18,844 bases of DNA, taken from positions 1 through 18,844 of the forward strand of contig PLMF01000304.1 of NCBI GenBank assembly GCA_003142355.1. Reading direction: 5' to 3'. The number at the start of each line of letters is the position of its first letter. The first letter of the stretch is position 1. Origin of the DNA: Bryobacterales bacterium. GTDB taxonomy: Bacteria > Acidobacteriota > Terriglobia > Bryobacterales > Bryobacteraceae. The notes under the pieces were generated by a model, which was not told the DNA's origin, did no database searches, and saw nothing but the letters and a program-made list of their open reading frames with translations. Positions 1-7,295 of this stretch are shown here, in pieces. A program made the translations under genes and the position numbers.

Positions 1-69
1 ACATTCAAACAGACGGAACGTTTTCCGGTTTTCGCCGCGGGTTAGACTGGATAGGAAAGCGTAGACCTC
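1..69 (+). promoter_or_regulatory. Upstream region of the esterase gene
   Basis: Noncoding leader in front of the exported esterase. A short inverted repeat (CGGAA, loop CGTT, TTCCG) lies at 14-27. A purine stretch AGGAAAG near 53-59 could be a ribosome binding site, but it sits about 11 bases from the ATG at 70, which is long. No convincing -35/-10 pair is visible, so the promoter may lie upstream of the window. Confidence 0.3.
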
Positions 70-1662
70 ATGAAGAGACGTACCTGCTGCCTGATTGCCA
101 TCTTTGCCGCTTGCTGGTGCGCGCCGGCGGCTCCCAGATTTGAAGTTTCGTTTCCCGCCTCCACGCACCCGGAACCGATTACCGGCCGGGTGTTCGTAAT
201 CCTTTCCCACAACGAGACGCCGGAACCGCGGTTGCAGGCCGGCGGCTGGAGATCGGCGGGATTGCTCTTCGGCGTCGACGTGGATCAGCTCCGGCCCGGA
301 CAGCCGGCGGCGATCGGCGAAAGCACCCTGGGCTATCCAGCCAACAGCCTGAAGGACGTCGCCGCGGGCGACTACTACGCGCAGGCGGTGATCAACGTCT
401 ATACCCGGTTCGACCGCGCGGATGGCCATACCATTTGGGCGCACATGGACCAGTGGGAAGGGCAGCAGTTCATTCGCTCGCCTGGGAACCTGTACAGCCA
501 GGCCCAGCGCGTGCACTTCGACCCCTCGCAAAGCGGCGCCATCAGGCTGGAACTGACGAAAGTGATCCCGCCGGTGGAGGCGCCGCCGGACACCCAGTGG
601 GTGAAGCGCGTCAAGATCCAGAGCAAGCTGCTGAGCCAGTTCTGGGGGCATCCCATGTACCTGGGCGCCACGGTGCTGCTGCCGAAGGGATACGACGAAC
701 ATCCGACGGAACGATACCCGGTCATCTACAGCCAGGGTCATTTCGGCCTGATGGCGCCGTTCGGCTTCCGCGATGGCCCGGTTGGAGGCGGCCGGGGGCA
801 GGGCGACGCGGATTTTGCGCGGCAGTGGATGTCGGATAGCTTTCCGCGAGTGATCGCGGTTACCTTCCAACACCCTACGCCGTACTTCGACGACTCTTAC
901 GCGGTGAACTCGGCGAACAACGGCCCGTACGGCGACGCGCTCCTCCAAGAGCTCGTCCCTTACCTCGAGGAGCACTTCCGCATGACTCGCGAGTCGCGCG
1001 CCCGGACGCTCACGGGCGGTTCCACGGGCGGATGGGAATCGCTGGCGCTGCAGGTGCTCCATCCGGACTTCTTCAATGGCACGTGGACCTTCTTCCCCGA
1101 CCCGGTGGACTTCCGCCGCTATCAGCTTGTGAACATCTACGAGGATGACAATGCGTTCCAGCCGCCAGGATTCGAATATGCGATCCCGGACCGGCCCATG
1201 ATGCGCACCGCGGAAGGACAAGTCACGGTGACCATGCGCGGCATGAGCCAGCTCGAGGAAGTGCTGGGCAGCAAGGGCCGCTCGTGCCAGCAATTCGAGG
1301 CCTGGGAGGCGGTGTATGGGCCGGTGGGGGCGGATGGGTATCCGCGCCCGCTGTGGGACAAGCGAACCGGCAAGATCGACCGCGGAGTGGCCAACTACAT
1401 GCGCGATCACGGTTATGACCTGAGCGCTTATATGAGCAAGAACTGGGACGGGCTGGGCCCGCGGCTCAAGGGCAAACTGCACCTTTACTGCGGGGACATG
1501 GACAACTACTATCTCAACCTGGCGGTCTACCTGTTGGAAGACTTCCTGAAGACCACCAATGCCGGCGCCACTTTCGATTACGGCCGGCCGATGAAGGGCC
1601 ACGGCTGGCATCCCGACAGCAACGCCGCCCTGGTGAGGATGATGGCGGCGCAAATGCAGTAG
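70..1662 (+). CDS. Exported esterase, alpha/beta-hydrolase (esterase D/Fes-like)
   Basis: Predicted secreted or periplasmic serine esterase of 530 residues. The N-terminus (two Arg, then a hydrophobic stretch ending near the Ala-Pro-Ala-Ala at about 18-21) is a plausible Sec signal peptide. Residues about 22-175 form a beta-rich N-terminal region that I do not recognise. From about 195 the chain resembles the putative-esterase family (esterase D/enterochelin esterase type). The nucleophile elbow is GGSTGGW with Ser318. A plausible Asp lies in GDMDNYY (Asp476 or Asp478), and the late histidines in KGHGWH (His511, His514) supply the third catalytic residue. The substrate cannot be told; acetyl or feruloyl esters of plant polysaccharide, or siderophore esters, are possible for this fold. 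It stands alone on its strand, followed 47 bp later by a small antitoxin-like gene. The catalytic fold is fairly sure; the substrate is unknown. Confidence 0.8.
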   Translation: MKRRTCCLIAIFAACWCAPAAPRFEVSFPASTHPEPITGRVFVILSHNETPEPRLQAGGWRSAGLLFGVDVDQLRPGQPAAIGESTLGYPANSLKDVAAGDYYAQAVINVYTRFDRADGHTIWAHMDQWEGQQFIRSPGNLYSQAQRVHFDPSQSGAIRLELTKVIPPVEAPPDTQWVKRVKIQSKLLSQFWGHPMYLGATVLLPKGYDEHPTERYPVIYSQGHFGLMAPFGFRDGPVGGGRGQGDADFARQWMSDSFPRVIAVTFQHPTPYFDDSYAVNSANNGPYGDALLQELVPYLEEHFRMTRESRARTLTGGSTGGWESLALQVLHPDFFNGTWTFFPDPVDFRRYQLVNIYEDDNAFQPPGFEYAIPDRPMMRTAEGQVTVTMRGMSQLEEVLGSKGRSCQQFEAWEAVYGPVGADGYPRPLWDKRTGKIDRGVANYMRDHGYDLSAYMSKNWDGLGPRLKGKLHLYCGDMDNYYLNLAVYLLEDFLKTTNAGATFDYGRPMKGHGWHPDSNAALVRMMAAQMQ

Positions 1663-1709
1663 TCACGGGCGAGCGGCGATGATGTACGCTGGAGGATGAA
1701 ACACGGCGT

Positions 1710-1910
1710 ATGACCAGAGTGGAGAACCTCGAAAGCCAGGTGAAGGAGCTCGCTCCCGAGGAGCTCGGAGCGTTTAGGGCGTGGTTCGCGGAGTTCGACG
1801 CCGAGCTTTGGGACCGCCAGTTTGAAGCGGACGTGAAAGCCGGAAAGCTGATCGGACTGGTGCAGCATTCGCTGCGGGATCACGAAGCTGGGCGTTCCAC
1901 GGAATTGTGA
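1710..1910 (+). CDS. Small antitoxin-like protein, partner of a RelE/ParE-type toxin
   Basis: 66-residue acidic, helix-rich protein. It has the pattern of a small antitoxin often found in front of RelE/ParE-like toxins: an N-terminal helix containing VKELAPEELGAFRAWFAEFD, then WDRQFEADVKAGK, and a C-terminal DHEAGRSTEL tail. Such proteins bind and neutralise the toxin encoded directly downstream and usually repress their own operon. A GGAGG lies upstream but about 11 bases from the ATG. The stop codon overlaps a GTG (GTGA at 1907-1910) that opens the toxin frame, the usual translational coupling of such pairs. The toxin itself is broken, so this gene may be an orphan. Family assignment rests on remembered sequence pattern. 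Confidence 0.6.
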   Translation: MTRVENLESQVKELAPEELGAFRAWFAEFDAELWDRQFEADVKAGKLIGLVQHSLRDHEAGRSTEL

Positions 1911-2103
1911 TTCATCACGCTTCCCCGGATTTCTGGATACGTTACCGGGCACTTCCCCTCGCCGTGCAGAAACTGGCCGACAGGGCGTTTGCTCTGCTCA
2001 AGCGCGCACAGACCAGAACTGGTCGACCTTCTTGAAATGGAGAGATGGCCTGCACCACCGGGCCATTGGCGTGGAGATGCCGGACGGCGTGCTCCGCACC
2101 GCG
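1907..2103 (+). pseudogene. Frameshifted remnant of a RelE/ParE-like toxin
   Basis: From the GTG at 1907 the frame reads VIHHASPDFWIRYRALPLAV, then QKLADRAFALLKRAQ, typical of the N-terminal half of RelE/ParE-like toxins, and stops at the TGA at 2033-2035 after 42 codons. In another frame, from about 2038, the sequence continues WRDGLHHRAIGVEMPDGVL, matching the later beta-strand region of the same family. The expected end (a WFWIG-type strand and a final His/Asp/Tyr-rich tail) is missing. The step between frames is -1 (or +2), and the distance between the two conserved blocks looks about 20 bases short. A small deletion plus loss of the 3' end therefore explains it best. The gene ends against the 3' end of the oppositely oriented M13 peptidase. 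It is very unlikely to give an active toxin. Confidence 0.65.
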
Positions 2104-2133
2104 GCGCCTCGCGGCCTTCACCCCGGCCTGCCC

Positions 2134-4152
2134 TCACCACACCCGGCAGGCGTTGGCGCTCACCATCGGCTGGCCGGCTTTGCAGGAATACGCTTTCTGG
2201 AACTCGGGCATGTTCTGAACCGTGCCGTTCACGCGGAAACGGCCAGGCGAGTGCGGGTCGGTCATGGCCCGCTGGCGCGATTCCTGCGGCGACATGTTCT
2301 CGCACCAGACCTGCGCGAACCCCAGGAAGAAGCGCTGCTCGGGGGTGAAGCCCTCGACCTTGTCCGGCTTGCCTTTCAGCGTGTCCTCGAGCGCCATCAG
2401 CGCGACGCGCACGCCGCCGTTATCGGCGGTGTTTTCACCCAGCGTCAGGCGGCCGTTCAGCTTCACATCGTCCACGGCGGTGAAACCGGAGTGCTCATCG
2501 GCGATGCAGGCGGCGCGCTTCTCGAACTCGGCGCCGTCTTGGGGCGTCCACCAGTCGCGCAGGTTGCCGTCGGCGTCGAACTTACGGCCCTGGTCGTCGA
2601 AACCGTGGGTCATTTCGTGGCCGATCACCGAGCCGATGCCGCCGTAGTTCATGGCGATATCGCGCTGGGGACTGAAAAACGGCGGTTGCAGAATGCCGGC
2701 CGGAAAGTTGATGCTGTTGTTCTGCGCGCTGTAAAAGGCGTTGACCGTGGGGGTGGTCATGTACCACTCGGTCTTGTCGGTGGGCTGGCCGATCTTCACG
2801 ATGCGCTGGTCGTACATGGTTTCCGTTGTGCGCACGGAATTGCCGAGTAAATCGTCGCGCACGATGCTCACCTTGCTGTAGTCGCGCCATTTCTTGGGAT
2901 AGCCCACATTGTTGGTGAAAGCGTGCAGCTTGACGACGGCCGCCTTCTTGGTCGCCTCGGTCATCCACGGAAGCGTCTGGATATCCTTCTCCAGGGACCT
3001 GTCGAGCGCCTCCACCAGTTGCGTGATCTGGGCCTTGGCGTCGGCGCCGAAGGCCATCTCGATGTACCTCTGCCCGAGCAAATCGCCGAGCGCGCGGTCC
3101 ACCATCGCGGCGCAGCGGTTGGCGCGCGGGCGCGGCTCCTTCACGCCCGACAGGTAGCGCTGCCAGAAATCGAAATTCTCGTTCTCAAACGCTGCCGGCA
3201 ACTCCGTGGCGGCCGCGCGCAGCAGGTGATAGGAAAAGTATGCCTGAAAAGCGGTGATCGGCTGGGATGGCAGCGTGCCGGCGATCTGCTTGAGAAAATC
3301 CGGCTGGGCTACGTTCAGGCTCTCAAACGCCGGCGCGCCCACCACCTTCAGATAACTGTTCCAGTCGAAGCCCGCGGAGAGCGCCGCGAGTTGCTGCCGG
3401 GGCACGATGTGGTAGGTCTTGTCGGGATCGCGCAGGGACACGCGGTCCATGGACGCTTTGGCGAGGATGGTTTCCATCTCGAGAACCATGCGCGCCTTGG
3501 AGGCAGCGGTCTCAGCGGGGTCGCCGGCAAGCTGGAACATGTTCTTGATGTGTTGCTCGAAGCGCTGGCGGATCTCGCCGGATTTGGCGTCGGTCTTCAG
3601 GTAGTACTCGCGGTCGGGCAGCGAGAGACCACCCTGGCGGAGCGTGGCGATGGTGCGGTTGGAATCCTTGGCATCCGGGGCCGCGCCAAACCCGAACAGC
3701 ACGCCGACGCCCAAACGGTGCAGATGGCCAATCTCGGCCACCACGTCCGGTTCATCGTTCATCGCCTGAATGCGGTCCAGCTCGGCCTTGAGAGGTGCGA
3801 TGCCCTTCTTGTCGATGGTCGCGGTGTCCATGCAACTGGCGAAGTAGTCGCCGATCTTCTGCTCCAGCGCACTGCGGCCGGGCTTCACCACGGCGGCGCT
3901 TTCGAGGAGACCAAGCTCCACATTTTCGTTGTGGTCTTGCAGTTCGCCGAAGCGTCCCCAGCGGGAACGGTCGGCGGGGAGCGGGTTCTTGGCGATCCAG
4001 TTGCCGCACGCGTACTGGTAGAAGTCGACGCACGGGTCGACGGACTTGTTCATGGCGGAGGCGTCGATACCCGATGCCGGCGACGATGCCTGGCCTTGCG
4101 CCATGGCGAGCAAGGGCAGCAGAAGAAAAGCGATGACGATTCGAAGTTTCAT
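2134..4152 (-). CDS. M13 family zinc metallopeptidase (neprilysin/PepO-like), exported
   Basis: 672-residue endopeptidase of the neprilysin/PepO family, which cleaves oligopeptides outside the cytoplasm. The N-terminus (KLRIVIAFLLLPLLAMAQ) is a clear signal peptide. Residues about 37-420 form the N-terminal M13 domain, starting with the typical DPCVDFYQYACGNW. The catalytic domain holds NAFYSAQNNSINFPAGIL (substrate binding), the zinc motif HEMTH (His512, Glu513, His516) and ENTAD with the third ligand Glu573 and Asp577. The chain ends in the conserved Cys-Arg-Val-Trp, so it is full length. All catalytic residues are present. No strong ribosome binding site is seen before the ATG. The gene lies 65 bp downstream of the GH88/105 hydrolase on the same strand and may be cotranscribed with it. 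Confidence 0.95.
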   Translation of the reverse strand: MKLRIVIAFLLLPLLAMAQGQASSPASGIDASAMNKSVDPCVDFYQYACGNWIAKNPLPADRSRWGRFGELQDHNENVELGLLESAAVVKPGRSALEQKIGDYFASCMDTATIDKKGIAPLKAELDRIQAMNDEPDVVAEIGHLHRLGVGVLFGFGAAPDAKDSNRTIATLRQGGLSLPDREYYLKTDAKSGEIRQRFEQHIKNMFQLAGDPAETAASKARMVLEMETILAKASMDRVSLRDPDKTYHIVPRQQLAALSAGFDWNSYLKVVGAPAFESLNVAQPDFLKQIAGTLPSQPITAFQAYFSYHLLRAAATELPAAFENENFDFWQRYLSGVKEPRPRANRCAAMVDRALGDLLGQRYIEMAFGADAKAQITQLVEALDRSLEKDIQTLPWMTEATKKAAVVKLHAFTNNVGYPKKWRDYSKVSIVRDDLLGNSVRTTETMYDQRIVKIGQPTDKTEWYMTTPTVNAFYSAQNNSINFPAGILQPPFFSPQRDIAMNYGGIGSVIGHEMTHGFDDQGRKFDADGNLRDWWTPQDGAEFEKRAACIADEHSGFTAVDDVKLNGRLTLGENTADNGGVRVALMALEDTLKGKPDKVEGFTPEQRFFLGFAQVWCENMSPQESRQRAMTDPHSPGRFRVNGTVQNMPEFQKAYSCKAGQPMVSANACRVW

Positions 4153-4204
4153 AGAGTTCAGACCTGGAAGGCCGATTTTAGCGCAAAGCGGGGCATGCTT
4201 CAGC

Positions 4205-4217
4205 TTGGCCAGGCCAA
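4205..4217. repeat. Short inverted repeat after the glycoside hydrolase gene
   Basis: Perfect inverted repeat TTGGCC-A-GGCCAA, directly behind the stop codon of the minus-strand glycoside hydrolase gene and before the M13 peptidase gene. It has no T-run, so it is not a standard intrinsic terminator. It could stabilise the 3' end of a transcript or be chance in GC-rich DNA. Confidence 0.25.
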
Positions 4218-5576
4218 CTATGGCTTCTTCGCCCTGTAGTGAAACGTGTTCAGCGTGCGCGAGATGTCGAACGAGCGGAGCATGGCGATCACTTCCGCGC
4301 CGGCCATCAGGACCGGGCCGTAGCCCTGCATGGCGCCGAGGTCGGTGGGGCGGTTGTAGTAGTACACCGAATCGTAGGCGGCGGTGGTGCTGACGCAGAT
4401 GCCCTCAATGCGGCCATCGGGAAGAACGCGCTTTGAGACCGCTTGCCACCCGGTTTGGGCCACCGGCGCATAGGCGGGAGAGAGCCAGCCGCGGTTGACG
4501 CCGCGCGCGATGACAAACGTGAACATGGCCGACGCCGAGGTCTCCAGGTAGCTATCGGTCTTGTCGAGCACCTGGTGCCACATCCCGACGCCGCTTTGGA
4601 GGGACGCGGCTCCCCGCACCCCACGCTGGAAAATCTCCAACACCCGGCCGCGGGCGGGATGGTCCTGCGGCAGAACGCTCAGCAGCTCGGCGGCGGCCAT
4701 CAGTCCCCAACCGGCGCCACGGCCCCAATAGAATGCCGGGTGTTCGTTGTTCTCGTACCAGGAGTGTTGGTACAAGCCGGTGGCGGGGTTCTGGAGGCGT
4801 TGGGACATCTGGATCACCTGCCGCGCCGCATCGTCGAACCAGGCTCGATCGCCGGTCAGCCGCCCCATCTGCGCCAGAAACGAAATGGCCATATAGGCGT
4901 CGTCGATCCAGAGCGAGACCGGCAGCGGGCGCGGCCGGGCGAGCGTGCCGTCGGGCATGCGCATCTGCTTATGCGCAATGAAATCGGCGATGGCGTCGAT
5001 GGTGGCGCGGTAGCGCGGGTCCGGCTTCTTGGCGTAGGCCTTGATGAGAGCCGCCCCGACGGCGCCGCAATCGTCAAGCGAGCGCGTGTCCAGCAGTTGT
5101 CTGAAGCCATGCGGCGGCTGGCCGAACTCGGCCACCTGCTTCCGAAAGTAGTCCACGTGGTCGAATACGAAGTCGAAGTTCTTGAGCGTGTAGTCTTGAT
5201 AGCGTGTGTCGCCGGTCACCTCCGTCGCCAGCAGCATTCCGGCCAGCACCACCCCCATCGGATAGTCCCAGTCGTTGAACTGGCCGCCGCGCGAGTCGAG
5301 CGCGGCCGTCCGGATGGGACGCGAAAGGTCCTCAATCGGCTGTCCCGTTTTGGTGTCGATGATGCGGTACTGAGTGGATCGGACGAAATAGTCGCGGACG
5401 CGGTCGAGCGTGGCTTTGATATCGGCTTCGGCGGGCACGACGTAGTCCACGCCGGGGGCGAGCGAGGGTTGTGAGAAAGAAGGATCGCTGCGGCCCGGCG
5501 GCTGCGCCTGCGCGGACGCTACAAGAAGCAGCGCCGCCAATGGAACGATCCTCCCCGCGTGCATTCTCAAATTCAC
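4218..5576 (-). CDS. Exported unsaturated glycuronyl hydrolase, GH88/GH105 family
   Basis: 452-residue (alpha/alpha)6-barrel hydrolase. It should remove the unsaturated uronic acid left by polysaccharide lyases, as unsaturated rhamnogalacturonyl hydrolases do in pectin breakdown. Family motifs are LDDCGAVGAAL (DDCG at 168-171), the catalytic-site motif WIDDAYM (WIDD 223-226), and WGRGAGW (284-290). I chose the GTG at 5576 as start because a perfect AGGAGG ends 6 bases before it. A longer frame to an ATG at 5639 would lose both this site and a clean signal peptide, and an ATG four codons inside is the alternative. The N-terminus then is a Sec signal (MHAGRIVPLAALLLVASAQA), so the enzyme is exported. 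It is divergent from the mazF-type gene and upstream of the M13 peptidase. Choice between GH88 and GH105 is not settled; DDCG and WIDD favour GH105. Confidence 0.88.
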   Translation of the reverse strand: MNLRMHAGRIVPLAALLLVASAQAQPPGRSDPSFSQPSLAPGVDYVVPAEADIKATLDRVRDYFVRSTQYRIIDTKTGQPIEDLSRPIRTAALDSRGGQFNDWDYPMGVVLAGMLLATEVTGDTRYQDYTLKNFDFVFDHVDYFRKQVAEFGQPPHGFRQLLDTRSLDDCGAVGAALIKAYAKKPDPRYRATIDAIADFIAHKQMRMPDGTLARPRPLPVSLWIDDAYMAISFLAQMGRLTGDRAWFDDAARQVIQMSQRLQNPATGLYQHSWYENNEHPAFYWGRGAGWGLMAAAELLSVLPQDHPARGRVLEIFQRGVRGAASLQSGVGMWHQVLDKTDSYLETSASAMFTFVIARGVNRGWLSPAYAPVAQTGWQAVSKRVLPDGRIEGICVSTTAAYDSVYYYNRPTDLGAMQGYGPVLMAGAEVIAMLRSFDISRTLNTFHYRAKKP

Positions 5577-5582
5577 TGAGAT

Positions 5583-5588
5583 CCTCCT
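5583..5588 (-). promoter_or_regulatory. Ribosome binding site that fixes the GH88/105 start
   Basis: Perfect AGGAGG on the minus strand, 6 bases before the GTG at 5576. It argues for the GTG start over the upstream in-frame ATG at 5639, since the AGGAGG would otherwise lie inside the coding frame. Confidence 0.7.
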
Positions 5589-5647
5589 GGTATTGCAGTG
5601 TTGCTCGCTAAGCCGGGTACGGAAATCAGATTCTAGCAAGGCGCGGG

Positions 5648-5788
5648 ATGGGTGGCGATCTGAGCGGCCGCTTCCGGGGCGGGGCGGCCTTGACCAACCG
5701 GCACATTGATTCTCCGGCCATCGAAAACGAATGGGAGCAGATACAAGACCGAATCGAGGAACCCTGGGATGATGCCCCGGCGCGGTGA
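5648..5788 (+). CDS. Possible small or degenerate antitoxin frame before the mazF-type gene
   Basis: 46-codon frame whose TGA (5786-5788) lies 20 bases inside the mazF-type gene, an overlap usual for TA pairs. The C-terminal half is acidic (AIENEWEQIQDRIEEPWDD), like the flexible toxin-wrapping tail of MazE-type antitoxins. The N-terminal part is Gly/Arg-rich and shows no ribbon-helix-helix or AbrB-like DNA-binding motif. It could be a 5'-eroded antitoxin, a short unknown one, or a chance frame. No ribosome binding site was recognised. Confidence 0.3.
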   Translation: MGGDLSGRFRGGAALTNRHIDSPAIENEWEQIQDRIEEPWDDAPAR

Positions 5789-6098
5789 GATCTGGTGGGT
5801 GGCCCTCGGCCCGGTGGCCGGGTCGGAAATTGCGAAGACGCGCCCCGCCGTTGTGTTAATGAACGACATTGTCAACCAGCGCCGCCGCACGGTGGTAGTG
5901 GTTCCATTGTCGAGCGCTCCCTCGGCCAGCCCACCAATCCTGGTCCCGATCCGCTACGCCGGCCGAGATGCCGTGGCGGTAATCGATCAGATCCGAGCGG
6001 TGTCGAAACAGCACCTGAGCGACCGGTTGGGCGAAGTAACCGCACCGGAACTGGCGGCGCTGGAAGAAGCGTTGCGGGAAGTGCTGGATCTCGGTTGA
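5769..6098 (+). CDS. mazF: MazF/PemK-type endoribonuclease toxin
   Basis: 109-residue toxin of the MazF/PemK family, which cleaves mRNA at short motifs and stops growth when not bound by its antitoxin. It begins PRRGEIWWVALGP, followed by SEIAKTRPAVVLMND with the conserved Arg25, and VVVVPLSS with Ser48 where family members have a catalytic Thr/Ser. Length is normal and both active-site positions are filled, so it looks functional. The ATG at 5769 is chosen because GAGGA (5756-5760) lies 8 bases before it and the protein then starts at the usual place; a frame to 5706 would add 21 residues without family match. No convincing antitoxin gene precedes it, only a 46-codon frame with an acidic tail. 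It runs divergently from the glycoside hydrolase, and its stop touches a truncated DUF3617 gene. Confidence 0.88.
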   Translation: MMPRRGEIWWVALGPVAGSEIAKTRPAVVLMNDIVNQRRRTVVVVPLSSAPSASPPILVPIRYAGRDAVAVIDQIRAVSKQHLSDRLGEVTAPELAALEEALREVLDLG

Positions 6099-6101
6099 TG
6101 A

Positions 6102-6434
6102 GGGCGCGGAGGCGCGCGGACCACCACCACCAAGCACTTCGTGACCAAGGACAATATCAACGAAGCGCTCGCCTCCGCCAACACCAGCGCCAGGCAAACC
6201 TGCACACGGACCTTCGTCACCTCGACCAGCACCAAGCAGGTGATTCACACGGAATGCACCTCGGGAGCCTTGAAGAGCAGCGGCGACGTTCAGGTTGAAG
6301 TGATCGACCGTGAGAACTCCAAAGGATCGATGGTCATGACCTCCGGGGGCGGCCGAGGCGGCAGTATAAAGATGGAGTGGACCTCCAAGTGGCTCGGCGC
6401 GGAGTGTGGCGACGTCGGGCAGAAGAAGAACTGA
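6102..6434 (+). pseudogene. 5'-truncated DUF3617-like gene remnant
   Basis: C-terminal part of a DUF3617-type protein, a small secreted family of unknown function. Reading from 6102 the frame gives GARTTTKHFVTKDNINEAL, then RQTCTRTFVTSTSTKQ, an ECTSG motif and a final WLGAECGDV, the family's usual conserved end. The spaced cysteines are kept. A GTG at 6141 could start a 97-residue product, but the family resemblance (ARTTTKHFVTK) continues upstream of it to the in-frame stop at 6099-6101. The normal N-terminus, with signal peptide and a PGxW-type segment, is missing. The mazF-type gene ends at 6098, so the toxin gene or what came with it appears to have replaced the first half. Without a signal peptide the product would not reach its usual place. 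Confidence 0.62.
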
Positions 6435-6443
6435 GCGGGGTGG

Positions 6444-7295
6444 TCACCTGCCCAGCATATTGAGCCGCGTCTCGACGTCCGCGCGGAACCGGTCCACGAA
6501 AGCCAGGACGTAATCCGTCACCGGCAGGCTGGGATCTTCCACCAGCGGCGTCAGGTCCATGGCGAAGCTGAGAGCGCTCTCTTCGTCGGTCCCGTGCGCG
6601 GCGTAGTAGGTGGCGTGCGCCAGGCGCCGGCCGGCGGTGGCCAGGTCGTATCGTTTGCCGCCGCTCACCTGTGAGTCGAAGACGCCCACCAGGGCCGCGG
6701 CGATGTTGGAGCGCGCCGAGACCGGCAAGGCCTGCTTGCTCTCATCCGCGAGCCAGTCCAGATCGCGCCACACCTCGCAGCCGTAGACGCGCTTCGGCTT
6801 CACGTCCTGGCGCACCGCGCGCAGCGCCGCAATCGAGCGGAGCGCCGCGGCCACGTGCGTATCGTGCTTGTCCGCCAGGTTGTGCAGATACACGAACTCC
6901 GGCCGGGCCGCGCGCAGGATCTGATCGAGATCCTCGACGACTGCGCTCTCATCGGGATTCTTCACCTGAGAAGTGGTGAAGCCGAGCTGGATCTGGCAGG
7001 CGTACTCGCCCACGTAGGCCGCTTTGCGTTGCTCCACCACGCGCACCTTCTGCATCTCTTCATCCGTGTAATCGCCGTAAATGCCGGATCGCGGGCTGCC
7101 TGCGCCGTCGCTAAGCACCACGCCCGTGAACCATTTCTCTTTCCGGCCAAAACACTCGGCGATGCCGTGGTAGGCCATGATCTCGATGTCGTCCTGGTGC
7201 GCGGAGATGGCGAGGTGGGTGGTGCGCGCCAGGGCGGCTTCCCACGCCAAGCCATCGGGAACGAAGAGGTCCGCGCCGGAATTATGAAACCGCAT
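6444..7295 (-). CDS. PIG-L/LmbE-family zinc deacetylase
   Basis: 283-residue predicted zinc-dependent N-deacetylase of the PIG-L/LmbE family, which removes acetyl from GlcNAc-type sugars and their conjugates. The zinc/catalytic motif AHQDD is at 32-36 (His33, Asp35, Asp36), and the third-ligand motif HDTH is at 144-147. No signal peptide, so probably cytoplasmic. Its ATG lies inside the end of the kinase-like gene upstream (14 bp overlap), and AAGGAGA stands 7 bases before it, so the pair is translationally coupled. This suggests that deacetylase and kinase act on the same sugar or its product. It ends 9 bp from the convergent DUF3617 remnant. The substrate is not evident; mycothiol or bacillithiol synthesis enzymes share the fold but not this context. 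Confidence 0.85.
   Translation of the reverse strand: MRFHNSGADLFVPDGLAWEAALARTTHLAISAHQDDIEIMAYHGIAECFGRKEKWFTGVVLSDGAGSPRSGIYGDYTDEEMQKVRVVEQRKAAYVGEYACQIQLGFTTSQVKNPDESAVVEDLDQILRAARPEFVYLHNLADKHDTHVAAALRSIAALRAVRQDVKPKRVYGCEVWRDLDWLADESKQALPVSARSNIAAALVGVFDSQVSGGKRYDLATAGRRLAHATYYAAHGTDEESALSFAMDLTPLVEDPSLPVTDYVLAFVDRFRADVETRLNMLGR

Noticed and set aside
1697..1714. Five-codon mini-frame overlapping the antitoxin start (ATG at 1697, TGA sharing bases with the next ATG)
   Set aside because: The GGAGG directly abuts its ATG with no spacing, and such short frames are common by chance.
4205..4217. Inverted repeat as an intrinsic terminator
   Set aside because: No T-run on either side and a one-base loop; kept only as a low-confidence repeat.
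2923..4239. Long plus-strand open frame antisense to the M13 peptidase
   Set aside because: Antisense frames stay open by chance in GC-rich genes. The translation has low-complexity Arg/Gly/His/Val composition and no recognisable motif, while the opposite strand has a complete catalytic M13 peptidase.
5577..5639. Longer N-terminus for the GH88/105 hydrolase
   Set aside because: The AGGAGG just before the GTG at 5576 and the position of the signal peptide make the longer form unlikely.
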